This document shows, piece after piece, positions 38,081 to 49,030 of a stretch of DNA of 64,000 nucleotides. Position 1 is the first letter of the stretch. The number at the start of each line of letters is the position of its first letter. The stretch lies in NCBI GenBank assembly GCA_023374045.1, contig CM041777.1, positions 479,981,594 through 480,045,593 of the forward strand, in the 5' to 3' direction. The translations under genes were made by a program, and so were the position numbers. Source of the stretch: Limonium bicolor (lineage: Eukaryota > Streptophyta > Magnoliopsida > Caryophyllales > Plumbaginaceae). The notes below the pieces were generated by a model. It ran no database searches, was not told the DNA's origin, and worked only from the letters and a program-made list of their open reading frames with translations.

Positions 38081-38088
38081 TTTTTATA
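38081..38088 (-). promoter_or_regulatory. TATA-like box in Athila 5' LTR
   Basis: Minus-strand TATAAAAA lies downstream of the GTCCG cluster and about 40 bp before the ATG of a short leader ORF (38045). The matching site in the 3' LTR carries a C in the plus strand (TATGAAAA). Confidence 0.5.
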
Positions 38089-38256
38089 GAAGCAGAAGAG
38101 AAGAAGAAGACAAGGGTGGATGGGATAGAAGGTAGGCGGTGGTAGTAGATGGATAAATTGTAGGCGCCGTAGATAAGAGAAGAGGAAAATGGAGAAGACG
38201 GCGCCGAAAATTACAACGCGTGAAATCTGGAATTCGGCGCCGCACTTTACACGTGT

Positions 38257-38463
38257 CCGCGTTTCTGTCCGCGTATGGACGCTTATGCGGACGTGAGACG
38301 TCCGAGTTTCTGTCCGCGTAAGGACACATTTGTCCTGGCGAGATCTGGTTCTGTCCGCGTTTCTGTCTGCGTGGGGTCTGTGCGGACGTGTCTTATCCGA
38401 ATTTGAGTCCGTAATGCGGACACACCTGTCCGGATTTGAGTCCGCATGGGGCTATGTGGACGT
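38257..38463. repeat. GTCCG/CGGAC cluster in Athila LTR (right copy)
   Basis: Counterpart of 29621-29830, with small sequence differences between the two copies. A smaller paired motif lies at 37797-37845. Confidence 0.7.
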
Positions 38464-38732
38464 GTGTATTTTTCCTCATTTTTCAGCAACTTCAACTGGG
38501 CTTAGATTCTTCGTTTGAACTCTGTTTTACTCGCCGTTTGTTGCGTTGCGAAGCTTGTGAAGTAAACTATGTGATTCCAAGACTATTTCCTGTTTTTGAC
38601 ACATAAAATATATCAGTCCATATCATGATTAAATCTCGAAAAAATATATGATAAGTGAGTACTACTATCCTGAAAGCAAGTGAATATAAGGTAAATTAAA
38701 CCCTTAAATGTCTATGTATTTCTCACTTATCA

Positions 38733-38737
38733 ATTTC
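38733..38737. repeat. Target-site duplication of minus Athila, right copy (atttc)
   Basis: Identical to 28242-28246. Confidence 0.92.
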
Positions 38738-38994
38738 TTGAATCAGATTTCTCATCATGGCCTCTAAATGCACATGCCTGAAATGTTAATCATTTGATAG
38801 CCTCAACTGAAGTTTTCAAACATAATCTATTATTTGTAATTTGTTGAGTTGTTGAGTTGTGTTCCTCTGTGTCACATTCTCAATGTGACATGGTTGGTTT
38901 TTCAAATTTTCATAGCACTCCACAGTATAATTATGTGTTGAATTTGCATTTTTAACTTCATGGATAATAAAAGCGCAATCTTTTGTCTTTGTTC
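38733..38994 (-). pseudogene. hAT-like (DUF4371-type) transposase relic, N-terminal piece
   Basis: On the minus strand the frame reads NNRLCLKTSVEAIK, a TGA stop in place of a conserved residue, then LTFQACAFRGHDEKSDSRN. It runs into the Athila insertion and continues at 28246. The phrase FRGHDE...S.NRGNFLEL is a hallmark of the DUF4371 domain of hAT-type, TTF/ZMYM-like transposases. Upstream (38850-38994) the frame is too damaged to follow. On the right it is cut by the reverse LTR at 38995. The positions 38733-38737 are the Athila TSD atttc. Confidence 0.75.
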
Positions 38995-41900
38995 ATGTAA
39001 CACTCTAACTCATCTAAACGTGGTTATCGCATAAACTTACCGATATATATATATCAACTTCGCAGCGGAATCAACTACAACACCTAGAACCTTGCTACGG
39101 TCTGAACAGTCCAGAAGATACCGAACATAAGTATTTACAACCTTAAACCAAAATACATCAGATGAGTCTCATGTATCTCAAACTCCAACATAGTTATGAC
39201 AGCTTATATTATCTACAACGGGTATACATTCACATCCCGTGTTCAAAAGTAAAACCCGTCCTAAGTCTACCCGCTCTTACTCTCAAGGTGGGTCTTCTGC
39301 GGGCGCTTTCCTGCAAAATAAATATGGATGCCCCGAGGGGCTCAACACCTTCGCTGGTACGATTAACTTGTAGCCCCCAAGCTAACAGGGCTACGCATGG
39401 CTACTTTATCATAAACATGCGATTGATTATTAATACAACAGTATAAGAAGTATAATAAACACAACAAAATCATAAGAAGTGATCATAGCTCAAACAATTC
39501 GAACATCGTAATGGATATTCATTAAGTAAGTGAGTTGGCTCTTTTAACTCCCTTAAATCTAGAAACATTTAGTTCCCATCTCAAACTTCATCTCAAATAA
39601 GTCAACCGTTCTTTAATTAGAATTGGTTATACTTAATTCATTGTTTATTTTTGTCGGGTCAAAAGCAACCCTAGGCAATGAGCTATTAACTCCATTGGTT
39701 TAAATAAAACAATATTTCTTAAATTGGGATTTAGGTTATCCCACTGCACCCTCTTAATATGCCTCCCACCACGAACAGAAATTCAAGGTGGCCGAGTCTG
39801 TATGTCGAAGCTAGGCGACAAGTCCGAAGACAAGTATAAATGGAAACCGGATCTGATACAGATACCGACCTCCTCCTTCAAACACATGTGAGCGGACCGT
39901 CCCGGATTCCTCACCCCCACAAGTTCAGTAAGTAGCAGTCTCGAAGACATGTTTGTTAGTTAAACCTTTCCGGGTATTAACCAACCAATAACGGGGAATG
40001 TATTTTTATTCTCATACAATGTTTACTAAGTATTGTTAGTAAGTCCGCAAAATAAGTTGTGCTAGTACAATACAAACACACACACAAATACGGTAAATCG
40101 GTTGCATGCTTTATCTTGTTTTAGTCGAAGCAATTAAACAAACAACACACAAGCCGAGGGACACCTCGTTAGCAAGCAGGCTACAAGAAACCATACCGTT
40201 CACCGTCAGTGGTCGTTTGTCTACTTCTCACCGGAATCCAAATACTCAAATCCCATAATATTCATCCAATCGGGTGGTTAATTACTTTTAATTAACTTAG
40301 CTTAACTAATCACCAATGATTCCCGATTAATAACCACTAAGTCATTGTAGTTTAATCTTAATCTCATAAGTCTTTTACTATTCATTATTTCTTAAGCTTG
40401 TTTATGCCCCTAATGACCATTATATGTCATTAATTTTGTCCTAACAATCTTATAATATCATTACCAAACAAGTCCCAACCTTAAAACCCCATTTTTCAAC
40501 ATTCTGTAGCTTTTTTTGGTTGGTCAGGGTTTGTGTCCGAGGATGTAAACCCGGACCAATTCATCGGATGAGTTTCTGCCTAGTTTTATGACTGGTCCGA
40601 GTTTGTGTACCGGAATATAAACCCGGACCAATCCCAGCGTACAACATATTGCCTAGTTTTTGAACTGGTCCGGGTTTGTGTACTTATATACAAACCCGGA
40701 CCAACACTAAATGTGTCCAGTTTTGTAGTTTTTGACCTCTCTTCAACCTCAATTCTTATCCAATCTTTTCCTAACCTTTCCACAAGTATTCTAGCATGTT
40801 TAAACATCATTTTGGCACTTTAAAATCCTTCTAATTCATCCACCAAACTCATACTCAATTCCTTGATCATTCTACTCAAATTCTTACTAAATTACTAATA
40901 CTTAAAACTTAGTTTCTTACACTTCCAATATGTAAACTTTGCCTAAAACCTTAACTATCCCAAATGCTTCCTCACAACCAGTTTGACTACTCCTAAAACA
41001 TCATTAGTCATGTTTACCTCTTTTACTCTAGCTACTCAAAATTCTCAAAGTTATACACTATAGTTCATACTTAAACTTTCACAAGACATTATACCTCATA
41101 CTTCATCAAATTTTGCACAAGTCTTAGGCTTCTCATACCATGACTTTGGTGTGTTAAATTCACCATTCTAACCTCTAGTTTCTCCTATACAACCCTAGGT
41201 CATTCTAATCCTCCAGAACACCCTAGTTCATTCATTTTCACCAAAATCACCCTTATTGATTCCTACCACAACCTAGGTCATAATATTTCATTAGAACACT
41301 TAAAACTCTTAGTTTCTCAACCAAATTTTGACATAGCTTCCCTAGTAATTTCTTACACCCAAACACTTAGTTTTTCATCCTTAAACAACCAATAACACTC
41401 AATTCCTCAATAAACATTCTCTACACACAAGTTACACTCAAACTACACCAAATCACAATATAGTGCATAAACTTAAATTGCTTTGCACTTAGGCCCTTAA
41501 ATGACATGGCTCTTAGGCCCTTAAATGACATAAATCTAAACAGTCAATTTCCCACATATAATAGCTTTCAACTTGTAATTACACATATCAATCTAATAGC
41601 AATTATACATGTCCTTATAATTCACCTTATAGTTGTTTTACTAACTTAATTCCCATTTGCTCCTTAGTCACAAGTTCACAAATATGATTGTTATTTTCCC
41701 TAGGTTATATAGTTCATTATATAATGTGAGCTCTAAGCTACATTTGGTATCTATCTAAACCCCATTCCCTAAGACATTAAACCACTTAAAGGTAAGTAAT
41801 TTACCTTGTTTTTCAAGCCTTTTTCTTTCTCTCTTCCTTTGGCTTTCTTGACTGATTTTCGGCAAGGACTTTTATTTCCCTTGCTAAGCTTCTAATCAAC

Positions 41901-42501
41901 ATTCAAATAATGTAATGAGTGCTAAGGAATATACCTAGACTCATGGAATTTACTCTTAGGTTAAAAAGAGTGTTTAAAGCATTAAAATGGATGATTACCT
42001 TTGGAGTCTTAAGATAGACTTTGGAAAGGGATCAAAGGAGGACCTCTACTAGTCCATTGGAGATTGAATTAAGGCTAAATCAAAGAGTACAAAAAGGCCC
42101 CATGAGAAGTCATTTTTGGGCATTAAGGAAAATGGAGAAAACTTGGATTTTTCAAGCTTTCCTTACCTTGAATGAATGGAGATGTAAAGGAGCTCTTAAA
42201 ATTGAATCTTTCTCTTCAAATGAAGCTCTTCAATGGAGTTTCTTCATAGAATCAACCATGACCTTTTGGAGATTTGAAAAGAAGGAATTGAAGGCCATGG
42301 TCTAACTAGCACAAATATGTGCTTGGTTTTGGATTTGGAGCTTCGACTTGGATTTAGTAAGCAAAATAAAATGGAGAAGTATGGAGTGCTGTAGCATGTA
42401 CGTATTCTCTTTGGGAGGATGAAGAAGAAAACCGGTGGGGGAAGTAAAGGAATGAAAAGAGAAGAGAGAGGAGGTAAGGTGATATATTTGTAAAAGGTAA
42501 A
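38995..42501 (-). repeat. Gypsy-like LTR, reverse orientation, cut by copia
   Basis: It begins TGTAACACTC, the reverse complement of the ...GTGTTACA end seen at 8645, 18348 and 24980. The body parallels the outer element's LTR in reverse, including three GTCCGGG hairpins (40521-40703), a block near 39720-39910 and the gttgag/ccgattg region near 40200-40330. Its start lies beyond the copia insertion at 42502. No internal region is visible, so solo LTR versus full element cannot be decided. Confidence 0.75.
40521..40703 (-). repeat. Three GTCCGGG-type hairpins in reverse LTR
   Basis: Inverted repeats at 40521-40559, 40593-40630 and 40666-40703, of the type tggtccgggtttgtgta...acaaacccggacca. 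They are the same number and spacing as at 23053-23232. Confidence 0.85.
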
Positions 42502-42600
42502 TGTTAAGACAAGATCCTTTAGTTTTGATGATAGCAAACCTTGTGTTGTCTATCTAATGTGGTTGTCAAGATTCATGATTTCAGATAGACAGGTGAATAA

Positions 42601-42670
42601 GTGGCTTAGCACGCAAGGTTGCAAGTGCACTTAAGTCATGAGTGGCTTAGCACGCAAGGTTACAAGCGCG
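42601..42670 (+). repeat. Direct repeat in copia U3
   Basis: gtggcttagcacgcaaggtt occurs at 42601 and again at 42642, 41 bp apart. It lies well upstream of the TATA-like site, where duplicated enhancer-like elements are common in copia LTRs. Confidence 0.7.
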
Positions 42671-43214
42671 CTCAATCCACGACATGTGCTCTACCAGTCG
42701 GGCACCTGTCGGCGAGAGCTCCGGAGAACTTCTAGCAAGACACAAGCAGTCAAGAACCACACCATCGCATATCTCTTACATCAGACATCAAACAAGGACC
42801 AAACGGAGTTAGCAACGTCGACAAACTTACTCATATTATTCACAACCACACAAGCAGCTTGCTCATGACAAACACGCGACAAAAGGTGTATCTCATTAAT
42901 GTGCAAGATAACAAGATAAGCAAAGGCTATTGATGAACATCATTACATAGCCGTAATACTTCAGAAGAGAGCATTTATGAGCATTAATGAGCCAGAAATG
43001 TTCAGACAAGTTGAAGTGTGCAAGTGGTGACCGACTCTTGGGGAGACGAGCCGCCAACTTGCCCATTCACAAGGCAACACGTGTGCTGGTGGCTCCAGAT
43101 CAAGTTGGACGAAAATCTGTAGTAGGGTGCGGATATTATATTTGTAGAAGAATGAGTATTCTACTCTTAGAGTCTACAACTCCTAGGTTGTTAGGTTGCA
43201 TCTCAACTAACTTG

Positions 43215-43223
43215 TATAAATAC
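43215..43223 (+). promoter_or_regulatory. TATA-like box in copia LTR
   Basis: tataaatac, about 420 bp before the LTR end. Position and sequence fit a U3 core promoter; unproven. Confidence 0.5.
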
Positions 43224-43639
43224 GTGCCTTAATATTCCTTATAAGATAAGCCATGTACGAGAGAAAAGATAGAGATAATCTGGGCAAGTGTGGATCAGAC
43301 TTAGGAGTGTGTGTAAGTGTTAGAGAGTTGGTGAGCTAGAGAGGACTGGGTTAGAGTATCAATACATTGGGTATTTGATAGGACGACAGGTCGGGGAACG
43401 GTCGGTGAACCATAGGCCGATAGTCAGGAGAGGGTTGACGACTTTAGGGGTAAAGTCGAAACTGTCCCGGGAGTCCGTGTGTGGGGCAAGGGAGGTTGAG
43501 TGAATTTCGTGTGTGTAAATTCTCAATCGAAATGTGTTTTCCAGTTTAATAGTTGCCTCTCATCTATCAAGTTTTATTAGAATCCACGATACGTCCACGA
43601 CACGTCGGGGACGCATCAGGAGCGCTTGCGAGTTTCAAT

Positions 43640-43652
43640 TGGTATCACAGCA
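43640..43652 (+). other. Primer binding site of copia element
   Basis: tggtatcacagca begins two bases after the LTR. It matches the initiator-Met PBS except for one changed base (cac for cag). Confidence 0.8.
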
Positions 43653-43693
43653 GGTCTCTTCTAGAAAGCTAACTGCTTTGGAAGACGATCAAG

Positions 43694-45448
43694 ATGTCTC
43701 ATGCAAGCATTCTAGCAGCAGAAGAAGGTTCTGCACCAAATCGACCACCACTCTTCAATGGAGATAGCTACACTCACTGGAAGAACAAGATGAAGTTTCA
43801 TATCAAGTCTGACGATCCAAGAATGTGGAGGGTGATAACACATGGAGAGTACACCTTCCAGAATCCTTAAGTACAAGACATATCTATCGACAGCATTACG
43901 GATGATCAAATCAAGAAGCTGATATTCAATGCTCGAGCTGTAAGAATACTTCACTGTGCACTACTACCTGAGTAATACTCAAAGATTGCTTCAGCTCAAA
44001 CGGCCCAAGAAATTTGGAAAACTCTTGAGGTCACCTATGAAGGGAATGATCAGATCAAAAAGACTCGCATTGAGTTGCTACTCACTCACTGGGATCTATT
44101 CAAGAAGGACGAAAAGGAGAGCATTTCTGAAATGCATACAAGGTTCACTAAGCTGATCAACGAAATGTTGGTGCATGGAAGAACTATCTCTAACGAGGAT
44201 CAAATTCAGAAGTTCCTCTGATCTCTCCCTACCTCCTTTGACAGCAAAGTCAATGCCATGCAAGAAGTGCATGATCTCTCTAAGATGTCTCTGGAAGACA
44301 TGCTAGGATCTCTAATGTCCTTCGAGTTAAAATTACAACACAGAAACTCGGAAAGCTCATCAAGAGATAGAGGGAAAGGAATAGCCCTTCAAGTAGCTGA
44401 AAATGAAAGGTCTGGGTCAGGAGACGACAATGATGAAATGGTCCTCTATGCTAAGAGGTACGTTCGAAAGTTCATAAGAAATAAAATGAGAAAAGGCAAG
44501 GAGTCCAAGGAGTCTGATGATCAGAAGAAAAGCAATGACAAGTGCTTTGGGTGTTCAAAACATAGACATCACATCAAAGACTGCCCTCAGCGATCACGAG
44601 AGGACAACGACAGGGTCAAGAAGTCTGTCTGATGATCATTCAACAAAGGACCAAAGAAGGAAGCCTTTGTTGCCGCATGGGAAGATTTTGAACAAAGCGA
44701 TGACAATCAAACCTCAGACAGTGACACCTCAGAAGAGAAGAAGGCTCACCTATGCCTTGAAGATGTGTGCTTGATGGCACAAGACAGTGATGTCTCAGAA
44801 TCGGAAGGAGAAGAAGAACAACATAAGGTAAACTATTCTAAACTTAGAAGGAGAATTCAAAGGCTGAACTTCTAGGACTTAGAAAGTTTTCTCTTATATT
44901 AGTCGATCACCTAGAGACATTAGAAATTGAAAACGATGAACTTTTGGAAAAAAAATGAAAACCTGAGAAAAACCTCGGATAAAAAGGTAGAAAACCTCAT
45001 TAGGGAACTCATGAAATTACAAAGAGATTATAGTGAAATTCTCACCGTTCATGAAAAGTTGAAGTATGAAAAACAACCTGAAATCGATGAATTGATTGTT
45101 GCTCTTAACACTAAAGAAAAGGAACTATCTACCATCAAAGAAAAAAATTCTAAGATGGATGTTGTTTCTAAGACACCCATGAGGAGAAGCAAACGACAGG
45201 TCGGGTGCCAGTCAGGGACCAGTCGTAGAGATGTCTGCTGCTTATGCAAACAACCCGGTCATCATAAATCCAATTGCCATAAAACGTGTTTTATGAGGCA
45301 TTAGCCTCTCAAGAAACTAGGACTAAAATGGGTAGTCAAAAATGATCATAGAGTATTAAATGGTGGAAATGGGTCCAACCTTTCTGTGGACCCTAACCCC
45401 ACACCATTAACGTGTTAAGTGCAGAATCGAGTGAGAATGGACCCCTGC
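43694..45448 (+). pseudogene. gag: copia gag, degenerate
   Basis: It starts at ATG 43694 (MSHASILAAEEG). The UBN2/gag-type domain shows PPLFNGDSYTHWKNKM, QTAQEIWKTLEVTYEG, LFKKDEKESISEMHTRFTKL and NAMQEVHDLSKMSLEDMLGS. A first zinc knuckle, C-FG-C-SKHR-H-HIKD-C, is near 44552-44594. After stops at 44630-44635 the same frame continues with an acidic stretch (AFVAAWEDFEQSDD), then a coiled-coil-like region (44930-45160) and a second knuckle, C-CL-C-KQPG-H-HKSN-C, near 45236-45277. In-frame stops lie at 43868, 43973, 44219, 44630, 44633, about 44872 and others. The frame is cut at 45448 by TAT-A. Non-functional. Confidence 0.85.
45444..45448. repeat. Target-site duplication of TAT-A, left copy (cctgc)
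   Basis: cctgc precedes the LTR at 45449 and recurs at 54590-54594, inside the interrupted copia ORF. Confidence 0.92.
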
Positions 45449-47234
45449 TGTGAGCCTCGATTTTAAACCCTATCCTATGTGGATTAAGTTGATTAGGGTA
45501 TAGTCGGGTTTTAGGTCCACTTATAACCTAAGATTAATAACTATGTCATATAACAATAATTATTAAAACCTAAGCTAGCTCACTGGAACCTATTATGAGT
45601 CGCCACCTAATTTTTACCTAGATCAAATTAGGAAAGGAGAGTTCGGGTTCGGGGGCTTAATATTCGACTTAATTAGGGTTCAAATTACTTTCATTACCCT
45701 TCCTAGGTCGTTTTTCCTCTACTTGGTCCATTTACGGCTTTCTACAAAGTTGTTTTTAACCTAGGTGCGCGCTTCTGTTTTTTTTTAACGTTTTTTTGAT
45801 AGAAAATTAAAGTGAAATTGAAAGCTATCTAAACTAGGGTTTCGGAGGCAGAATTAGGTCGAATTTTGCTTACGTCCGTAGCCACGGACCCCATGTCCGA
45901 GACCACGGACCCCAGTTAACCTAATTATACAGAAGAGTCGAAATTAAAGGAAAACAGAAAATTGCAAAGTCCGGGGCCACGGACAGGCTGTCTGTGGGCC
46001 CGGACATTATTAGAAAATCTAAATTTTAAATTTTTAAAAATCCAGCCGCCGTCCGTGGGCGTCCGGGCTTACGGACAGGGAGTCCGGGACCCCGGACATG
46101 ACGCTCGTGGGTGCGGACCGCCCTCGGACGGCGGCGTTGAGGTTGTTCCCGAAGGTGTTTTTGGCTCAAATTTTATGGGTGTGTAGCCTGAAAGATGTAC
46201 AAGACGTTAGTGATTGAAAGTTCTCAATTTGAATTCGAATTAAGCACGAAACTTGGTAAACAAGTTATTGGACAGAAGCTTAAACAAAGAGCAATACAGA
46301 AGCGTAAAAAGGTTAGTTTAAACCCAAAATTTGACAGAGAGCTAATAAGGTTGTGAAGAGTTAGAAAAGTAGAATGGCAACCTGTTCTACCTTCGAATTC
46401 AAGAGGATTCTTCACGTCGGGATTCGTCGAGTATTCCGTTGATGGCAGACCCGAAAGGATTTCGAACCCAGCTTCTGGTTGTTGGTTGTTCTTGCTGTTC
46501 TTCACGTTTTGGTGGTGTTTTTGTGGGGTTTTGATGACTATTGGTGCTTTGGGGATTGGAAAACGTGTTTAGATGGTGATTTCGGGGAAGTTTCGGTATG
46601 ATTTGGGTGGCCAGGTGTTGGAAAACGTGAGAGAGAGAGAGGAGGCTGTGTTTTCTGACTCTCTAGGGTTCTTGAGCATATGAGGTTCTGATTTTATCCA
46701 AAAACCTATCCCCTTATATAGACTTTCTTAAAGATAAAGAAAATCTAGTAAAAGTAAGATTTTTTGGTATTTTAATTAAAAGACTTCCCAAAGGAATTTT
46801 GCTGTGAAATTTTAACCACATGTCAAGGATGGATATTACGAATTTTCTGAGGTGGAACCGAATTTTTTAAATGTTGGAATATTTTTAAATAGAATTTCCC
46901 GTTAGATTCAGTCAGAAAATGCTAGAAAATTATTGGAAATTCGAAAAATCAAAATTTCAACGCCATTATGCTTGAAATGTCATCCTCTATCATGGGTTAA
47001 AATATCAAAGCATTTAAAGCTGATTTGGGCATCCTTTGGAGGAGAGAGAAAGCTTGTAGGAGGTCTCAGGAGCCATAAAAATTACGAAAACGCCCCTGAC
47101 AATGACAAAGCTGCTCCCCATGCCCTGGAATGCGCCGATCAAGCCGGGATCTCTCACTACTTGATTGAAATGCCCCTCACAACACCAAAACCTCGTGGAC
47201 CCTAACCAGGGGGGTCAAAATTTTGGGTATAACA
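45449..47234 (-). repeat. 3' LTR of TAT-A
   Basis: Plus-strand ends tgtgagcctcg and gggtataaca. It is near-identical to 52737-54589. It holds the GTCCG hairpins (45874-46134), a 93-codon sense ORF (46224-46505) and a TATA-like site (46713-46722). Confidence 0.93.
45874..46134. repeat. GTCCG...CGGAC hairpin cluster, TAT-A left LTR
   Basis: Examples: gtccgt-agcc-acggac (45874-45889) and gtccgg-gacc-ccggac (46082-46097), with four or more others between. The cluster is conserved in all four TAT LTRs of the window. Confidence 0.8.
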
Positions 47235-47250
47235 GATTGCCCCCCGTCAG
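47235..47250 (-). other. Polypurine tract of TAT-A
   Basis: In element sense ctgacggggggcaatc lies directly before TGTTATACCC, the LTR start. Confidence 0.85.
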
Positions 47251-47354
47251 CTAGACTTTGTAATGAAAGTGAAAAGGCTAGTTGATGCTTGAGTGATACC
47301 CCAAAATTTCAAATGTTTCCAAGACCCTGCATGTTATCGAAAACTGATAAATTG

Positions 47355-47748
47355 TGTCGAGCTATTCTAAGGCGCTGACTACCTCTAAGTAAAATGAAGT
47401 AATGTCAAGCGATTCTAAGGCGTCGACAACCAAAAATGTGGAAATGAGATAATGTCAAGCAATTCTAAGGCGTTGACTGCCTACAATGATGATATGATGT
47501 CAAACTATTCTAAGGCGTTGACTACCTATAATGATGATATGATGTCAAACTATTCTAAGGCGTTGACTACCTATAATGATGATATGATGTCACGCTATTC
47601 TAAAGCGTTGACTACCTATAATGATGATATGATGTCAAGCTATTCTAAGGCGTTGACTACCTATGATGTCAAGCTATTCTAAGGCGTTGACTACCTATAA
47701 GTAAAGTGAAATGAAGTAATGTCAAGCGATTCTAAGGCGTTGACAACC
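47355..47748 (-). repeat. Tandem repeat, unit about 45 bp
   Basis: Copies of ctattctaaggcgttgacta plus a variable atgatgatatgatgtcaa spacer. Four central copies are almost identical and outer copies are diverged. TAT-B has only a few scattered copies at 57050-57220. Confidence 0.9.
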
Positions 47749-47786
47749 TAAAATGTGATAACTGGGTGGTATGCAAATGCAAGAAT

Positions 47787-47908
47787 GCTGAAATGCTAAT
47801 GATGCTAATGATGTTGATGCTGATGATAATGCTGATGAAGTTGATGATGTTGATGATGCTGATGATGTTGATGATGCTGATGATAATGCTGATGATGCTG
47901 ATGATGCT
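47787..47908. repeat. (GAT/GCT)-type trinucleotide microsatellite
   Basis: An imperfect run of gatgct, gatgat and gatgtt words, giving repetitive translated frames on both strands that are not genes. Confidence 0.9.
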
Positions 47909-48121
47909 CGGATGCTTCTGGGGACCGAAACCCGTGCCAATGCTCCTGGCTGGACCCAATGTGGACTTATTGCCATCGCCCCCCAAGCCGGTGTGCAGGG
48001 ATAACTCCTGGTAAAAACCCTGGGGACTTATTGCCTTTGCCCACCATTCGTTGATCCCAAAAATAAGTTGACATTGCAAAAGGAGGATTTATTGCCATCA
48101 CCTCGCCAACTTTCTGTCGCC

Positions 48122-48443
48122 AGGTCTTGTGACGCGTCTGGATAATGCAACTAGGTCTTATGACGAGCCTATATGAATGAGATGAATGCAATGTGTTTGA
48201 TGAGAGAGGGTAAGCTAAAAGGGTAACGCTAGGTCTTACTACGAGCCTAAGGGAATGCAACTAGGTCTTATGACGAGCCTAAAGGATGGTTCTAGGTCTT
48301 ATGACGAGCCTAAAGGTGGGATCTAGGTCTTATGACGAGCCTAAGGGATGGATCTAGGTCTTATGACGAGCCTAAAGGAATGCAACTAGGTCTTATGACG
48401 AGCCTAAAGGAATGCAACTAGGTCTTATGACGAGCCTAAAGGT
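48122..48443 (-). repeat. Tandem repeat, unit about 30 bp
   Basis: Copies of ctaggtcttatgacgagcct followed by a short variable stretch (aaaggaatgcaa, aaggatggtt and similar), about nine in a row. The spacing and non-identical spacers could recall a CRISPR, but this is a minisatellite in a plant retroelement. Confidence 0.9.
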
Positions 48444-48535
48444 AGTTCTAAGTGGAAGTGAGTAAAATGTATGATGGGTCTAATTGAATGTAGAAGGATT
48501 AGGGCTTATGTCAAACCTGGAGATGGTGAGGCTCA

Positions 48536-48880
48536 AGACGGGCCTGTGGGTGTTTGAATGTGAAGGAAGGGCTTAGGAAGGGCCTGTGGTGTTTGATGTG
48601 GAGGTAGGACTTAGGACGGGCCTGAGGAAATTTGAATGTGAAGGTAGGGCTTAGGACGGGCCTGAGGAAATTTGAATGTGAAGGTAGGGCTTAGGACGGG
48701 CCTGAGGAAATTTGATGTGGAGGTAGGGCTTAGGACGGACCTGAGGAAATTTGAATGTGAAGGTAGGGCTTAGGACGGGCCTGAGGAAATTTGATATGGA
48801 GGTAGGGCTTAGGACGGGCCTGAGGAAATTTGATGTGGAGGTAGGGCTTAGGACGGGCCTGAGGAAATTTGAATGTGAAG
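48536..48880 (-). repeat. Tandem repeat, unit about 40 bp
   Basis: Copies of gtagggcttaggacgggcct plus gaggaaatttgaatgtgaag, about eight in a row and largely uniform. Confidence 0.9.
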
Positions 48881-48931
48881 GGTTTGATCCTTTAGGTTTC
48901 GGGTTTTTGGGCCTCAATCGGTGTCGTTGTT

Positions 48932-49030
48932 GCAATTGTTGGGACCAACAATTGCCCCCAGTGTTTTTCCTTAAGGCAATCTGAGTTTTTTAGGATTTCA
49001 TGGCAATCGATTGGAACGATCGATTGCCCC
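48932..49030 (-). repeat. Two hairpins each joined to a PPT-like tract
   Basis: gcaattgttg/caacaattgc (48932-48955, four-base loop) and gcaatcgat/atcgattgc (49003-49026, seven-base loop) are each followed by attgcccccagt, which in element sense is a PPT-like actgggggcaat. TAT-B has one equivalent at 58348-58377. Confidence 0.75.

Larger units (their letters stand above)
28247..38732 (-). mobile_element. Athila-lineage Ty3/gypsy retrotransposon, complete but defective
   Basis: 10.5 kb on the minus strand with LTRs of 1848 and 1854 bp, TSD atttc, a PBS of the Athila type (TGGCGCCGTTGCCGGGGA in minus sense, complementary to Asp tRNA by family knowledge), a PPT, and gag-protease-RT-RNase H-integrase in one polyprotein order. 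Lesions: at least two frameshifts and two stops in gag, a deletion in the N-terminal part of RT, and a stop near the integrase C-terminus. The 1.26 kb after integrase has no env-like ORF. It is inserted in the hAT-like relic. Confidence 0.93.
36879..38732 (-). repeat. 5' LTR of minus Athila
   Basis: Direct repeat of 28247-30094. In element sense it runs from TGATAAG (38732) to CCAACA (36879). The GTCCG cluster at 38257-38463 lies upstream of the TATA-like site, that is, in U3. Confidence 0.93.
42502..43637 (+). repeat. 5' LTR of copia element
   Basis: TG at 42502 (tgttaagacaagatcc) and CA at 43636-43637 (gagtttca), followed two bases later by the PBS. A TATA-like tataaatac lies at 43215-43223. 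The left edge is supported by the break in the reverse LTR. Confidence 0.8.

Noticed and set aside
47732..48079. Opposed ORFs with poly-Met/Leu or poly-Ile/Ser tracts
   Set aside because: Both are readings of the GAT/GCT microsatellite.
48122..48443. CRISPR-like regular repeats with short variable spacers
   Set aside because: Plant retroelement minisatellite: units lie head to tail, spacers are near copies of one another, and there is no cas gene or prokaryotic context.
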